The notes under the pieces are model-generated. The model saw only the letters and a program-made list of their open reading frames with translations, did no database searches and was not told where the DNA came from. From Paratractidigestivibacter sp963605405 (GTDB lineage: Bacteria; Actinomycetota; Coriobacteriia; Coriobacteriales; Atopobiaceae): 5,109 nucleotides of DNA. Of the stretch, positions 1 through 5,109 are shown piece by piece. Where the stretch lies: assembly GCA_963605405.1 (NCBI GenBank), contig CAVCUP010000055.1, positions 1 through 5,109 of the forward strand, read 5' to 3'. Numbering within the stretch: position 1 is the stretch's first letter; every line of letters begins with the position of its first letter. The position numbers were made by a program, and so were the translations under genes.

Positions 1-13
1 TGCCGAACGGCCC

Positions 14-688
14 TCACCCGAGCCGATGCCTGCGGAGCTTCTTGAGGTAGTTCTTCTTGAACGAGCCCCACTGGCCAAAGAACATGCGATCGGTGGCCGT
101 CTCGGCGTGCGTCCGGTACTTGAGCGCCGTGAGCTCAAGGGTGCAGATGTAGTCCGCGAGCTGGAAGAGGCGGTAGTCGGCCGGGGTCACGAGCCTGTAG
201 ACCACAACGTCCTTCCAGAGCGCGTACTCGATCGCCTTGTGAACGGCCTCAGTGACGATGGATTGCCCGTTGTCGTAGTAGATCTTCACCCTATCGAATC
301 GCTGGAGGAAGGGGAGGTTGTCGAACAGGGCAACGATGAGGTCCCTCTTTATGGAGGCGAGAAGCTTGTCGGGGCTGTCCTCGTAAAGCTTCTTCTCGTA
401 CGAGAGCGTGATGTAGCCGAACGGAACCCGTTCGGCGAACATGGAAAAACAGCTGAGATGGCTCTTTCTCGTGCCGACGGGGAGCCCCTCGTACTCCTTG
501 TGGCCCGTGAGCAGGGGCCCGAGGTGCATGGGCATGTCGACAAGCTGTTTGTCTCGGATGAGCTGATCGTATCTGGCGAGGGCATCGCCCAGGCCGTGGT
601 TCTGTTCGTGAAATACGAGAGTGACCAGGTAGTACCGGGAGTTGCCGGTGTCCCCCGATTCGTCCACAAAGATGGACAGCTCCTCCAT
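14..688 (-). CDS. DUF3800-family protein (predicted RNase H-like enzyme), 224 aa
   Basis: The protein shows the marks of DUF3800. There is an N-terminal FVDESGD (residues 7-13) on the first predicted strand, a central KIYYDNGQ (135-142), and a C-terminal FQLADYICTLE (175-185). Asp9, Asp139 and Asp179 would be the acidic metal-binding residues of an RNase H-like fold. The family is found in defence islands and on mobile elements, but its substrate is unknown. Nuclease activity is inferred from the fold, not shown. There is no signal peptide or membrane segment; the last 20 residues are basic (KKNYLKKLRRHR) and could bind nucleic acid. I chose the ATG at 688 because AAGGAGGT lies 8 nt upstream and the family motif begins six residues in. 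A GTG at 766 would add 26 residues translated through a terminator hairpin. The gene runs opposite to the BREX genes and has its own promoter and structured leader, so it is probably an inserted accessory module. Confidence 0.87.
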   Translation of the reverse strand: MEELSIFVDESGDTGNSRYYLVTLVFHEQNHGLGDALARYDQLIRDKQLVDMPMHLGPLLTGHKEYEGLPVGTRKSHLSCFSMFAERVPFGYITLSYEKKLYEDSPDKLLASIKRDLIVALFDNLPFLQRFDRVKIYYDNGQSIVTEAVHKAIEYALWKDVVVYRLVTPADYRLFQLADYICTLELTALKYRTHAETATDRMFFGQWGSFKKNYLKKLRRHRLG

Positions 689-695
689 GGGCGCG

Positions 696-703
696 ACCTC
701 CTT
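696..703 (-). promoter_or_regulatory. Strong ribosome binding site that fixes the DUF3800 start
   Basis: AAGGAGGT on the minus strand is a near-complete match to the anti-Shine-Dalgarno end of 16S rRNA, with 8 nt between GGAGG and the ATG at 688. It is complementary to the upstream leader segment 747-740, so it can be masked. Confidence 0.8.
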
Positions 704-706
704 GCT

Positions 707-735
707 AATAAAAATGCCGGGGGACATCCCCCGGC
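707..735 (-). terminator. Intrinsic terminator or attenuator just before the DUF3800 start
   Basis: GCCGGGGG (735-728) pairs perfectly with CCCCCGGC (723-716) across the 4-nt loop ATGT. The 8-bp all-GC stem is followed by ATTTTTATT on the minus strand. It lies between the promoter and the ribosome binding site, 27 nt before the start codon. Most transcripts should therefore stop here unless the hairpin is prevented from forming. A weak competing hairpin, CGGC (747-744) with GCCG (735-732), would use up the left arm and could act as an antiterminator. Confidence 0.75.
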
Positions 736-806
736 TCTTGGAGGCCGACCCTTGCGGGAGGACCACCTCTTTTATACCACGGGTAACGTTCTGTCTTCAA
801 GACGAT

Positions 807-835
807 ATTATAGCAAACACACGTTCGTCACACAA
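807..835 (-). promoter_or_regulatory. Sigma70-like promoter of the DUF3800 leader
   Basis: On the minus strand a perfect -10 box TATAAT (812-807) is preceded by TG one base upstream, giving an extended -10 (TGCTATAAT). TTGTGT (835-830) sits exactly 17 nt upstream and matches the first three bases of the -35 consensus. Transcription should start near 800. The surrounding 60 bp are clearly more AT-rich than the coding regions. Confidence 0.72.
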
Positions 836-890
836 CGCAAATCGGCAGGTAAATGGCGCGATATTATTGACAGAGCGAAGCAGCCTGACG

Positions 891-1043
891 TCAAAAGCCA
901 TGAGCGGCTCGGATCTCTTCGAGCGCTGCCATGGCGTCGACGCCGTTGTCGCGGAGCGACTCGTTGTAGGCATCGAGGATTGCCCTCTTCTGCTCTTCGG
1001 TCAGCATCTCTGTTTTCTCTGGGGTTGCGACGACGGGTGCCAT
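891..1043 (-). CDS. Small acidic hypothetical protein, 50 aa
   Basis: I do not recognise a family. The 50-residue protein is acidic (10 Asp/Glu against 5 Lys/Arg). It has a flexible Pro/Val/Thr N-terminus (residues 1-13) followed by what looks like two helices: LTEEQKRAILDAYNESLRD (14-32) and VDAMAALEEIRAAHG (35-49). There are no cysteines and no membrane segment. The case for a real gene is the ribosome binding site AAAGGAG, about 7 nt before the ATG at 1043, together with a TACAAT -10 box about 30 nt upstream. It points the same way as the DUF3800 gene, 202 nt away, with no obvious terminator between, so readthrough into that gene is possible. A small antitoxin-like or regulatory partner of the DUF3800 protein is conceivable from size, charge and position, but this is a guess. 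Confidence 0.6.
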   Translation of the reverse strand: MAPVVATPEKTEMLTEEQKRAILDAYNESLRDNGVDAMAALEEIRAAHGF

Positions 1044-1062
1044 GGCTGCTCCTTTCAAGCGA

Positions 1063-1089
1063 TTTGGACGATTGTATCCGCAGTCCAAA
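1063..1089. repeat. 7-bp inverted repeat centred on the -10 box, possible operator
   Basis: TTTGGAC (1063-1069) and GTCCAAA (1083-1089) are perfect inverted copies. Their centres are 20 bp apart, close to two helical turns. The dyad axis falls on 1076, the edge of the TACAAT box, in the 136-bp divergent spacer between the small minus-strand gene and the PglX piece. A dimeric regulator bound here would block that promoter. A 7-bp match can also arise by chance. Confidence 0.35.
1071..1076 (-). promoter_or_regulatory. Probable -10 box of the small minus-strand gene
   Basis: TACAAT on the minus strand (1076-1071) would start transcription near 1064, about 20 nt before the ATG at 1043. No good -35 box is found at 16-18 nt spacing (the best is TCTAAA), so the promoter is weak, needs an activator, or is not real. 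It lies inside a dyad repeat (1063-1089). Confidence 0.35.
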
Positions 1090-1179
1090 GCCTTTAGATC
1101 GCCTTGCCCGCGGAGCGCAAAAACGCACAAGGCTTGTTCGGTTTACCCCATGCATTAACTACAGAAAGGCGGCATAACC

Positions 1180-2148
1180 ATGGCCAGGCTCATAGAGGAG
1201 AGGTACGAGGCCCACAAGGCAGAGGTCAACGCGAGGTTCGAACAGCTGCGCGCAAACGAGGAGGAGCTCAACCGCATCTTCGCGCGCATCTACAACATGG
1301 AGGGCGAGGTGCCCATCGAGGTCGAGGACAAGTACGTCTCGGTCGCGCGCATCTTCGACACCGCCGAGGAGATCCCGGAGAGCTACAAGGGCAACCGTTA
1401 TGTGCGCACCAAGCGCGACGAGGTCGTCTCGCTCATCAGCTATGCCGTGGGCTGCATGTTCGGCCGCTACTCGCTGGACGTGGACGGGCTCGTGCTGGCC
1501 GACGCCGGCGCCACGCTCGACGACTACTTGGCCAAGATGCCCGACCCCGAGCACGTGAGCTTCTTGCCGGACGAGGACAACGTCCTGCCCGTGACGGACG
1601 ACGAGTACTTCTCCGACGACGTGGTGGCGCGCTTCGTCGACTTCGTGCGCGTGGCCTACGGCGCCGAGACCCTCGAGGAGAACCTGCGCTTCGTCGCCGA
1701 CGCGCTCGGCGGCAAGGGCACCCCGCGCGAGGTCATCCGCGCGTACTTCCTCAAGGACTTCTACGCCGACCACTGCCAGACCTACAAGAAGCGCCCTATC
1801 TACTGGCTCTTCGACTCCGGCAAGAAGTGCGGCTTTCGCTGCCTCGTGTACATGCACCGCTACCGCCCGGACCTCATCGCGCGCATCCGCACCGAGTACG
1901 TGCTGCCGCAGCAGGAGCGCTACCGTGCGCGCCTTGCACGCATCGATGACTCCGCGGCCATCGCCGAGGGGCGCCAGAAGGCGGCCCTGGCCAAGGAGAA
2001 GAAGCGCGTGTCCGACCAGGCGGCCGAGCTCGCCGCCTACGAGGAGAAGATCCACCACTTGGCCGACCAGATGATCGCCATCGACCTGGACGACGGCGTG
2101 AAGGTCAACTACGCCAAGTTCGCGGACGTGCTGGCCAAGGTCAAGTAG
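1180..2148 (+). CDS. pglX: C-terminal fragment of BREX-1 adenine methyltransferase PglX, 322 aa
   Basis: PglX methylates adenine at the BREX site to mark self DNA. Full-length proteins are about 1200 residues. This ORF matches only the end of the family: the coiled-coil FEQLRANEEELNRIFARIY (20-38), the signature SYAVGCMFGRYSLDVDGL (87-104), YKKRPIYWLFDSGKKCGF (202-219) followed by YMHRYRPD (224-231), a charged helical tail (about 245-298) and the terminal VNYAKFADVLAKVK. It has no SAM-binding motif, no NPPY-type catalytic motif and no target-recognition region, so it cannot methylate alone. It starts at ATG 1180 with a weak GAAAGG site 10 nt upstream; an in-frame TAA (1156-1158) blocks any extension. 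The reading frame is otherwise undamaged. It could be a remnant of an interrupted pglX, a spare end for recombination, or a separately made subunit. It lies 69 nt before pglZ, the normal place for pglX. Confidence 0.85.
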   Translation: MARLIEERYEAHKAEVNARFEQLRANEEELNRIFARIYNMEGEVPIEVEDKYVSVARIFDTAEEIPESYKGNRYVRTKRDEVVSLISYAVGCMFGRYSLDVDGLVLADAGATLDDYLAKMPDPEHVSFLPDEDNVLPVTDDEYFSDDVVARFVDFVRVAYGAETLEENLRFVADALGGKGTPREVIRAYFLKDFYADHCQTYKKRPIYWLFDSGKKCGFRCLVYMHRYRPDLIARIRTEYVLPQQERYRARLARIDDSAAIAEGRQKAALAKEKKRVSDQAAELAAYEEKIHHLADQMIAIDLDDGVKVNYAKFADVLAKVK

Positions 2149-2170
2149 GGGGTTGGGAAGAGCGTCGCCT

Positions 2171-2206
2171 GCGGGGAGACGCGAGGCCCCGCGCGTGAGT
2201 TTTTGA
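2171..2206 (+). terminator. Possible weak terminator or processing hairpin between pglX piece and pglZ
   Basis: GCGGGG (2171-2176) pairs with CCCCGC (2187-2192) across a 10-nt loop, and TTTTT follows about 7 nt later. A competing stem GCGTC/GACGC overlaps it. The gap between stem and T run is long for an efficient terminator, so partial attenuation or RNA processing within the operon is as likely. Confidence 0.3.
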
Positions 2207-2217
2207 TTGGAAGCTAG

Positions 2218-4803
2218 ATGAAGCTAAAAGACATACAACGTGAGCTCGAGAGGCTCTTTGGCGCGGTGGGGGAGGCCGGCGGCATCGTCGTGTGGCACGA
2301 TCCCGACGGCGAGTTCGGCGACGCCTTGGGTGAGCTTGAGCTGCCCGGCGTCGAGGTGCTCGAGGAGCGCGAGAACGAGGTCTTTGGCCTCAAGCGCGAG
2401 CTCAACGGCGACCTGGTCGGCCGCAAGATCCTGCTTTACCGCCGTCGGGCGCGCAAGCTCGAGGGCGATTGGCTGGCCGACGTCGAGGTGCGCTCGCAGC
2501 AGTTCTCGGCGGACTACGTGTCCATCCAGCTGCGCGAGCTGGGCTGCCCGGACAACGCGGATATGCGCGCCGCTCTGCGCGCCCGCAAGGCGTTTCTCTC
2601 CCGCAAGACGAGCCTGCGCAAATTTGCCGCTCTGCGCGACGCCTATGCGACGCCGCAGCAGCTCGACGTGGGCATCATGGCCGTCGTGCTGGGCGCGGAC
2701 GCCGCGGAAGGTACCTCGGTGCTGGTCGCCTTCCTCTCGCGCGCGGCCGATGGCGCAGCGGAGGCCGCCTCGGAGCTCGAGGCCGCGGGCGTGCTGGCTT
2801 CCTTCAACAACGCCGTCGCTGCCTGGACGGGCTTTACGGGCGACGCTTGCGACCAGGCCGCGCTGCGCAAGCACGTGCTGCTCACGGCTTTTTCGCGCAT
2901 GGCGCCCGCCGGCTCTCTTGTTGGGCTCGATGCCTGCGTGAGCGCCGAGCACGCGGGTCCCTGCCACGACGTCTTTGCCGCATGGGCCGCGCTGGGGGGC
3001 GGCGAGCTCGCCTCCGCCGCGCGCGAGGTCGAGTCCGAGGTGGGGTTGGAGGCCAAGCTCGCCGGGGCCGGCCTCTCCGAGCTTTCCCGCGCGGGTGTCT
3101 TTCCCTGCGTGGACGCGGCGCTTCTCCGCAAGCTTTTCTCCGCCGCCTCGGCCTCGGCCGATGGGGCGGACGAGCTGTTGGAGATCTGTGCCCGCCGCCG
3201 CGGGCTTACCTGGGCTGGTGACTTTGGCGACTGCTACCGCGGCGTCGAGGCGGCGGCCCACATGCTTGCCTTCCGCCGTGCCCACAGCGAGGGCATGGGG
3301 CCTCTTGGCGCCGAGCGCGTGTGGGGGGAATATGCTGACGAGTGGTACCGCATGGACTCCTGGTATCGCGAGCTCCACATGGCGTTCCAGGCCGCGCTCA
3401 AGTCCGCCGATTATGGCCTTGACGAGGACTTTCGTAGGCTGTGCGCCGCCATCGAGAAGCTCTACAAGGGCTGGTTCCTGCGTGAGGTCAACGACCGCTG
3501 GTGCAACGCGTCGTCGGCGGACCTGGCCGAGAAGGGCTACGTCGACGGCATCGCCCGGCAGCGCGACTTCTACCTCAACGAGGTGGGGCCCGTTGCCCGC
3601 GCAAAGAAGCGCGCGTGGGTCATCGTCTCGGACGCGTTGCGCTACGAGGTGGCTGCCGAGCTCGCGGGCGTGCTTGAGCGCGAGACCAAGGGCTCGTGTG
3701 AGCTCGCCTCCGTGCAGTCGGCGCTGCCTTCCGTGACCAAGTGCGGCATGGCGGCCGTGCTGCCTTCCAACAGCTACGCATTTGTCGCGGGCGTCGCCGG
3801 CAAGGGCTTCTCGGTGCTGGTCGACGGCGAGGAGACGATCGGTACCCCCGCCCGCCAAGCGGCCGTTCGCCGCACGCACGAGCGGGGCGTGGCCGTCTCT
3901 TACGACGACTTCGTGAGCGAGATGGGCCGCGCCGAGCGCAAGGAGCTTGTGGGCGATGCGGATGTGGTCTACATCTTCCACAACGCCGTCGATGCCCTGG
4001 GCGACAAGCCCGCGACCGAGCGCAAGGTCTTCCAGGGCTGCGCGGACGCGATCGTCGAGCTTGCCGCTGCCGTTAAGCTTGTGGTCCGCGAGTTTGGCGC
4101 CTCGGACGTCTGCGTCACGGCCGACCACGGCTTCCTCTACACCGACCAGCCCCTCGACGAGGCCGAGCACGCCTCTGTCGCCGCGGTGACGGGCGAGGTC
4201 GTGGAGACCGGCCGACGCTACGTGGTGGCGCGCTCCGGCGCCGAGTCCGAGCTCTTCCTGCGCGCGGCTCTGCCGGCCGACGACGGCCTCGTGGGCTTCT
4301 TCCCCCGCGAGTGCGTGCGCGTGAGCAAGCCCGGCGGCGGCGAGAACTACGTTCACGGCGGCGCGAGCCTGCAGGAGATGTGCGTTCCCGTGCTGCGCTT
4401 TTCCAACCACCGCGCGGGCTCGAAGGGCTACGTGGAGGCCACGCCTGCCACGATCTCGCTCGTCTCGACGCTCGAGGTCATCTCGAACTCGCTCTTTACC
4501 CTCGAGTTTTTGCAGGACGAGCCCGTGGGCGGCAAGGTTTTGCCGCGCGAGTACGACGTCTTTGTGGCGGATGCCGCGCACGCCCCCGTCTCGGACGTCG
4601 TGCGCGTGGTGGCCGCCAACCCCTCGCCTGAGGCGCGTGAGCGCACGACGAGCGCGAGCTTCGGCCTCCGCGCGGGCTTCTCGCCGGCCTCTGACACCAC
4701 GTATCTCCTGCTTGCCAAAGACACGCAGACCGGCCAGGCGACCGTCCTGCGCGAGCTGAGGATCCAGGTCGCATTTGCTGCCCCCGTTGACTTCGGATGG
4801 TGA
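2218..4803 (+). CDS. pglZ: BREX-1 system PglZ, alkaline phosphatase-superfamily protein, 861 aa
   Basis: PglZ is the hallmark protein of BREX. In type 1 systems it is needed for both site methylation and phage exclusion, and it acts in the cytoplasm with PglX, BrxB and BrxC. The length, about 860 residues, is normal for the type A form. The N-terminus carries the family stretch VVWHDPDGEF near residue 24. The PglZ domain spans about 465-725. It has SDALRYE with metal ligand Asp472, LPSVTKCGMAA with candidate nucleophile Thr507, FHNAVDALGD (His588, Asp592, Asp596), TADHGF with Asp636 and His637, and YVHGGASLQE with His713. All expected metal-site residues are therefore present and the enzyme looks intact. 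The C-terminal 140 residues look beta-rich. The start at 2218 has GGAAG only 4 nt upstream, a weak site, but MKLKDIQRELERLF fits the family N-terminus. The stop overlaps the first possible brxL start, which implies translational coupling. Confidence 0.96.
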   Translation: MKLKDIQRELERLFGAVGEAGGIVVWHDPDGEFGDALGELELPGVEVLEERENEVFGLKRELNGDLVGRKILLYRRRARKLEGDWLADVEVRSQQFSADYVSIQLRELGCPDNADMRAALRARKAFLSRKTSLRKFAALRDAYATPQQLDVGIMAVVLGADAAEGTSVLVAFLSRAADGAAEAASELEAAGVLASFNNAVAAWTGFTGDACDQAALRKHVLLTAFSRMAPAGSLVGLDACVSAEHAGPCHDVFAAWAALGGGELASAAREVESEVGLEAKLAGAGLSELSRAGVFPCVDAALLRKLFSAASASADGADELLEICARRRGLTWAGDFGDCYRGVEAAAHMLAFRRAHSEGMGPLGAERVWGEYADEWYRMDSWYRELHMAFQAALKSADYGLDEDFRRLCAAIEKLYKGWFLREVNDRWCNASSADLAEKGYVDGIARQRDFYLNEVGPVARAKKRAWVIVSDALRYEVAAELAGVLERETKGSCELASVQSALPSVTKCGMAAVLPSNSYAFVAGVAGKGFSVLVDGEETIGTPARQAAVRRTHERGVAVSYDDFVSEMGRAERKELVGDADVVYIFHNAVDALGDKPATERKVFQGCADAIVELAAAVKLVVREFGASDVCVTADHGFLYTDQPLDEAEHASVAAVTGEVVETGRRYVVARSGAESELFLRAALPADDGLVGFFPRECVRVSKPGGGENYVHGGASLQEMCVPVLRFSNHRAGSKGYVEATPATISLVSTLEVISNSLFTLEFLQDEPVGGKVLPREYDVFVADAAHAPVSDVVRVVAANPSPEARERTTSASFGLRAGFSPASDTTYLLLAKDTQTGQATVLRELRIQVAFAAPVDFGW

Positions 4804-5109
4804 TGATTATGTACGAGAACCAGAATGAGAACGCAAACGAGCCGCAGGTAAACACATCTGCGTCCCAGCCTGAGGGCACCGGTGCCCTTTCCTACGAGAA
4901 GGACGCCCTCGACGAGAAGATCGTGCGGGAGTTTCCCGGCAAGATCGTGCGCAAGGACCTGACCGCGCTTATGAAGCGTGGTGCCGGCGTGCCCACGTTC
5001 GTGCTTGAGTACCTGTTGGGCATGTACTGTGCCACGGACGACCAGGCGGCCATTGAGGCGGGCGTCTCCCGCATACGCAAGATCTTGACCGACAACTACG
5101 TGCGGCCCG
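4803..5109 (+). CDS. brxL: BREX-1 Lon-like protein BrxL, N-terminal part (cut by window end)
   Basis: The frame is open to the window end and gives 102 residues. After a polar, low-complexity lead (MIMYENQNENANEPQ, residues 1-15) comes the conserved BrxL N-terminal domain: LDEKIVREFPGKIVRKDL (36-53), then VPTFVLEYLLGMYCATDD (63-80) and a helix ending in TDNYVRP (96-102). In the family this domain precedes an AAA+ ATPase and a Lon-protease-like C-terminal region, neither of which is in the window. BrxL is generally not needed for BREX methylation, but it contributes to phage exclusion in several systems. Two starts are possible: ATG 4803, overlapping the pglZ stop as TGATG, and ATG 4809, with GGATGG 8 nt upstream. 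The second has the better spacing. Position directly after pglZ is the type 1 order. Confidence 0.92.
   Translation, partial: MIMYENQNENANEPQVNTSASQPEGTGALSYEKDALDEKIVREFPGKIVRKDLTALMKRGAGVPTFVLEYLLGMYCATDDQAAIEAGVSRIRKILTDNYVRP

Larger units (their letters stand above)
689..800 (-). ncRNA. Structured 5' leader of the DUF3800 gene, candidate cis-regulatory RNA
   Basis: The leader runs about 112 nt from the predicted transcription start near 800 to the start codon at 688. Reading down the minus strand, GAGG (769-766) can pair with CCTC (744-741), enclosing CCC-GCAA-GGG (758-749), a short stem capped by a GNRA tetraloop. Next comes an 8-bp GC-only hairpin with a U tract (735-707), then the Shine-Dalgarno site. 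CGGCCTCC (747-740) can pair with GGAGGTCG (701-694), which contains the Shine-Dalgarno site, through seven Watson-Crick pairs and one G-U. This pairing competes with the GAGG/CCTC stem, so two exclusive folds can be drawn. Several conserved RNA motifs, named DUF3800 motifs, were described upstream of DUF3800 genes in comparative genomic surveys. I cannot tell which class this is, if any. It could also act as a small RNA that partners the protein. Confidence 0.6.

Noticed and set aside
689..766. A 26-residue N-terminal extension of the DUF3800 protein from a GTG at 766
   Set aside because: It would be translated through the terminator hairpin and the strong Shine-Dalgarno site. The family motif begins at residue 7 from the ATG at 688.
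689..800. Type III toxin-antitoxin RNA antitoxin in the DUF3800 leader
   Set aside because: Those antitoxins consist of tandem repeats. I find no repeat unit in the leader, and the protein is not of the ToxN family.
867..895. A + strand TTGACA at 867 as a promoter
   Set aside because: No -10 box lies 16-18 nt downstream, and no + strand gene follows for 300 bp.
1120..1140. Short palindrome ACAAGGCTTGT and the nearby GCGCAAAAACGC
   Set aside because: The arms are only 3-5 bp with loops too small for a stable hairpin, and nothing links them to a known recombination or operator site.
26..1177. A 383-codon + strand open frame across the DUF3800 gene and the spacer
   Set aside because: It runs antisense to a recognisable DUF3800 protein and through its promoter and terminator, has no family features, and starts without a ribosome binding site.
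1104..1949. A 281-codon + strand frame overlapping the PglX piece
   Set aside because: It is an Arg/Gly/His-rich out-of-frame shadow. The overlapping frame has clear PglX signatures.
2224..4581. A 785-codon open frame on the minus strand across pglZ
   Set aside because: It is the antisense shadow of a G/C-ending codon pattern. The translation is low-complexity Arg/Ala/Gly/His with no family motif, while the + strand frame is a complete PglZ.

Overview
The window is the distal part of a type 1 BREX phage-defence locus in a high-GC bacterium. Strong Shine-Dalgarno sites, a sigma70-like TATAAT promoter and G/C-ending codons would fit an actinobacterium such as a member of the Coriobacteriia. 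That placement is inference only, because no phylogenetic marker is present.

The right two thirds, on the + strand, reads PglX C-terminal piece (1180-2148), complete PglZ phosphatase-superfamily protein (2218-4803) and the start of the Lon-like protein BrxL (4803 to beyond the window end). This matches the canonical type 1 order brxA-brxB-brxC-pglX-pglZ-brxL. However, the PglX piece has only about 322 residues of a protein that is usually around 1200, and it lacks the methyltransferase and target-recognition parts. It begins at its own ATG, with an in-frame stop codon just upstream.

The left third holds two minus-strand genes where the rest of pglX would be expected: a 50-residue acidic protein (891-1043) and a DUF3800-family protein, a predicted RNase H-like enzyme (14-688). 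The DUF3800 gene has a strong extended -10 promoter and a leader of about 112 nt. The leader contains a GC-only intrinsic terminator immediately upstream of the ribosome binding site and a segment complementary to that site. This is the layout of a cis-regulatory RNA, and several structured RNA motifs have been described upstream of DUF3800 genes.

A plausible reading is that a DUF3800 module was inserted into or beside pglX, or that this is a rearranged or spare pglX end, as in BREX loci with variable pglX. Only the sequence to the left of the window can decide. PglZ and BrxL look intact as far as seen, so the locus may still work if a full-length pglX lies upstream.
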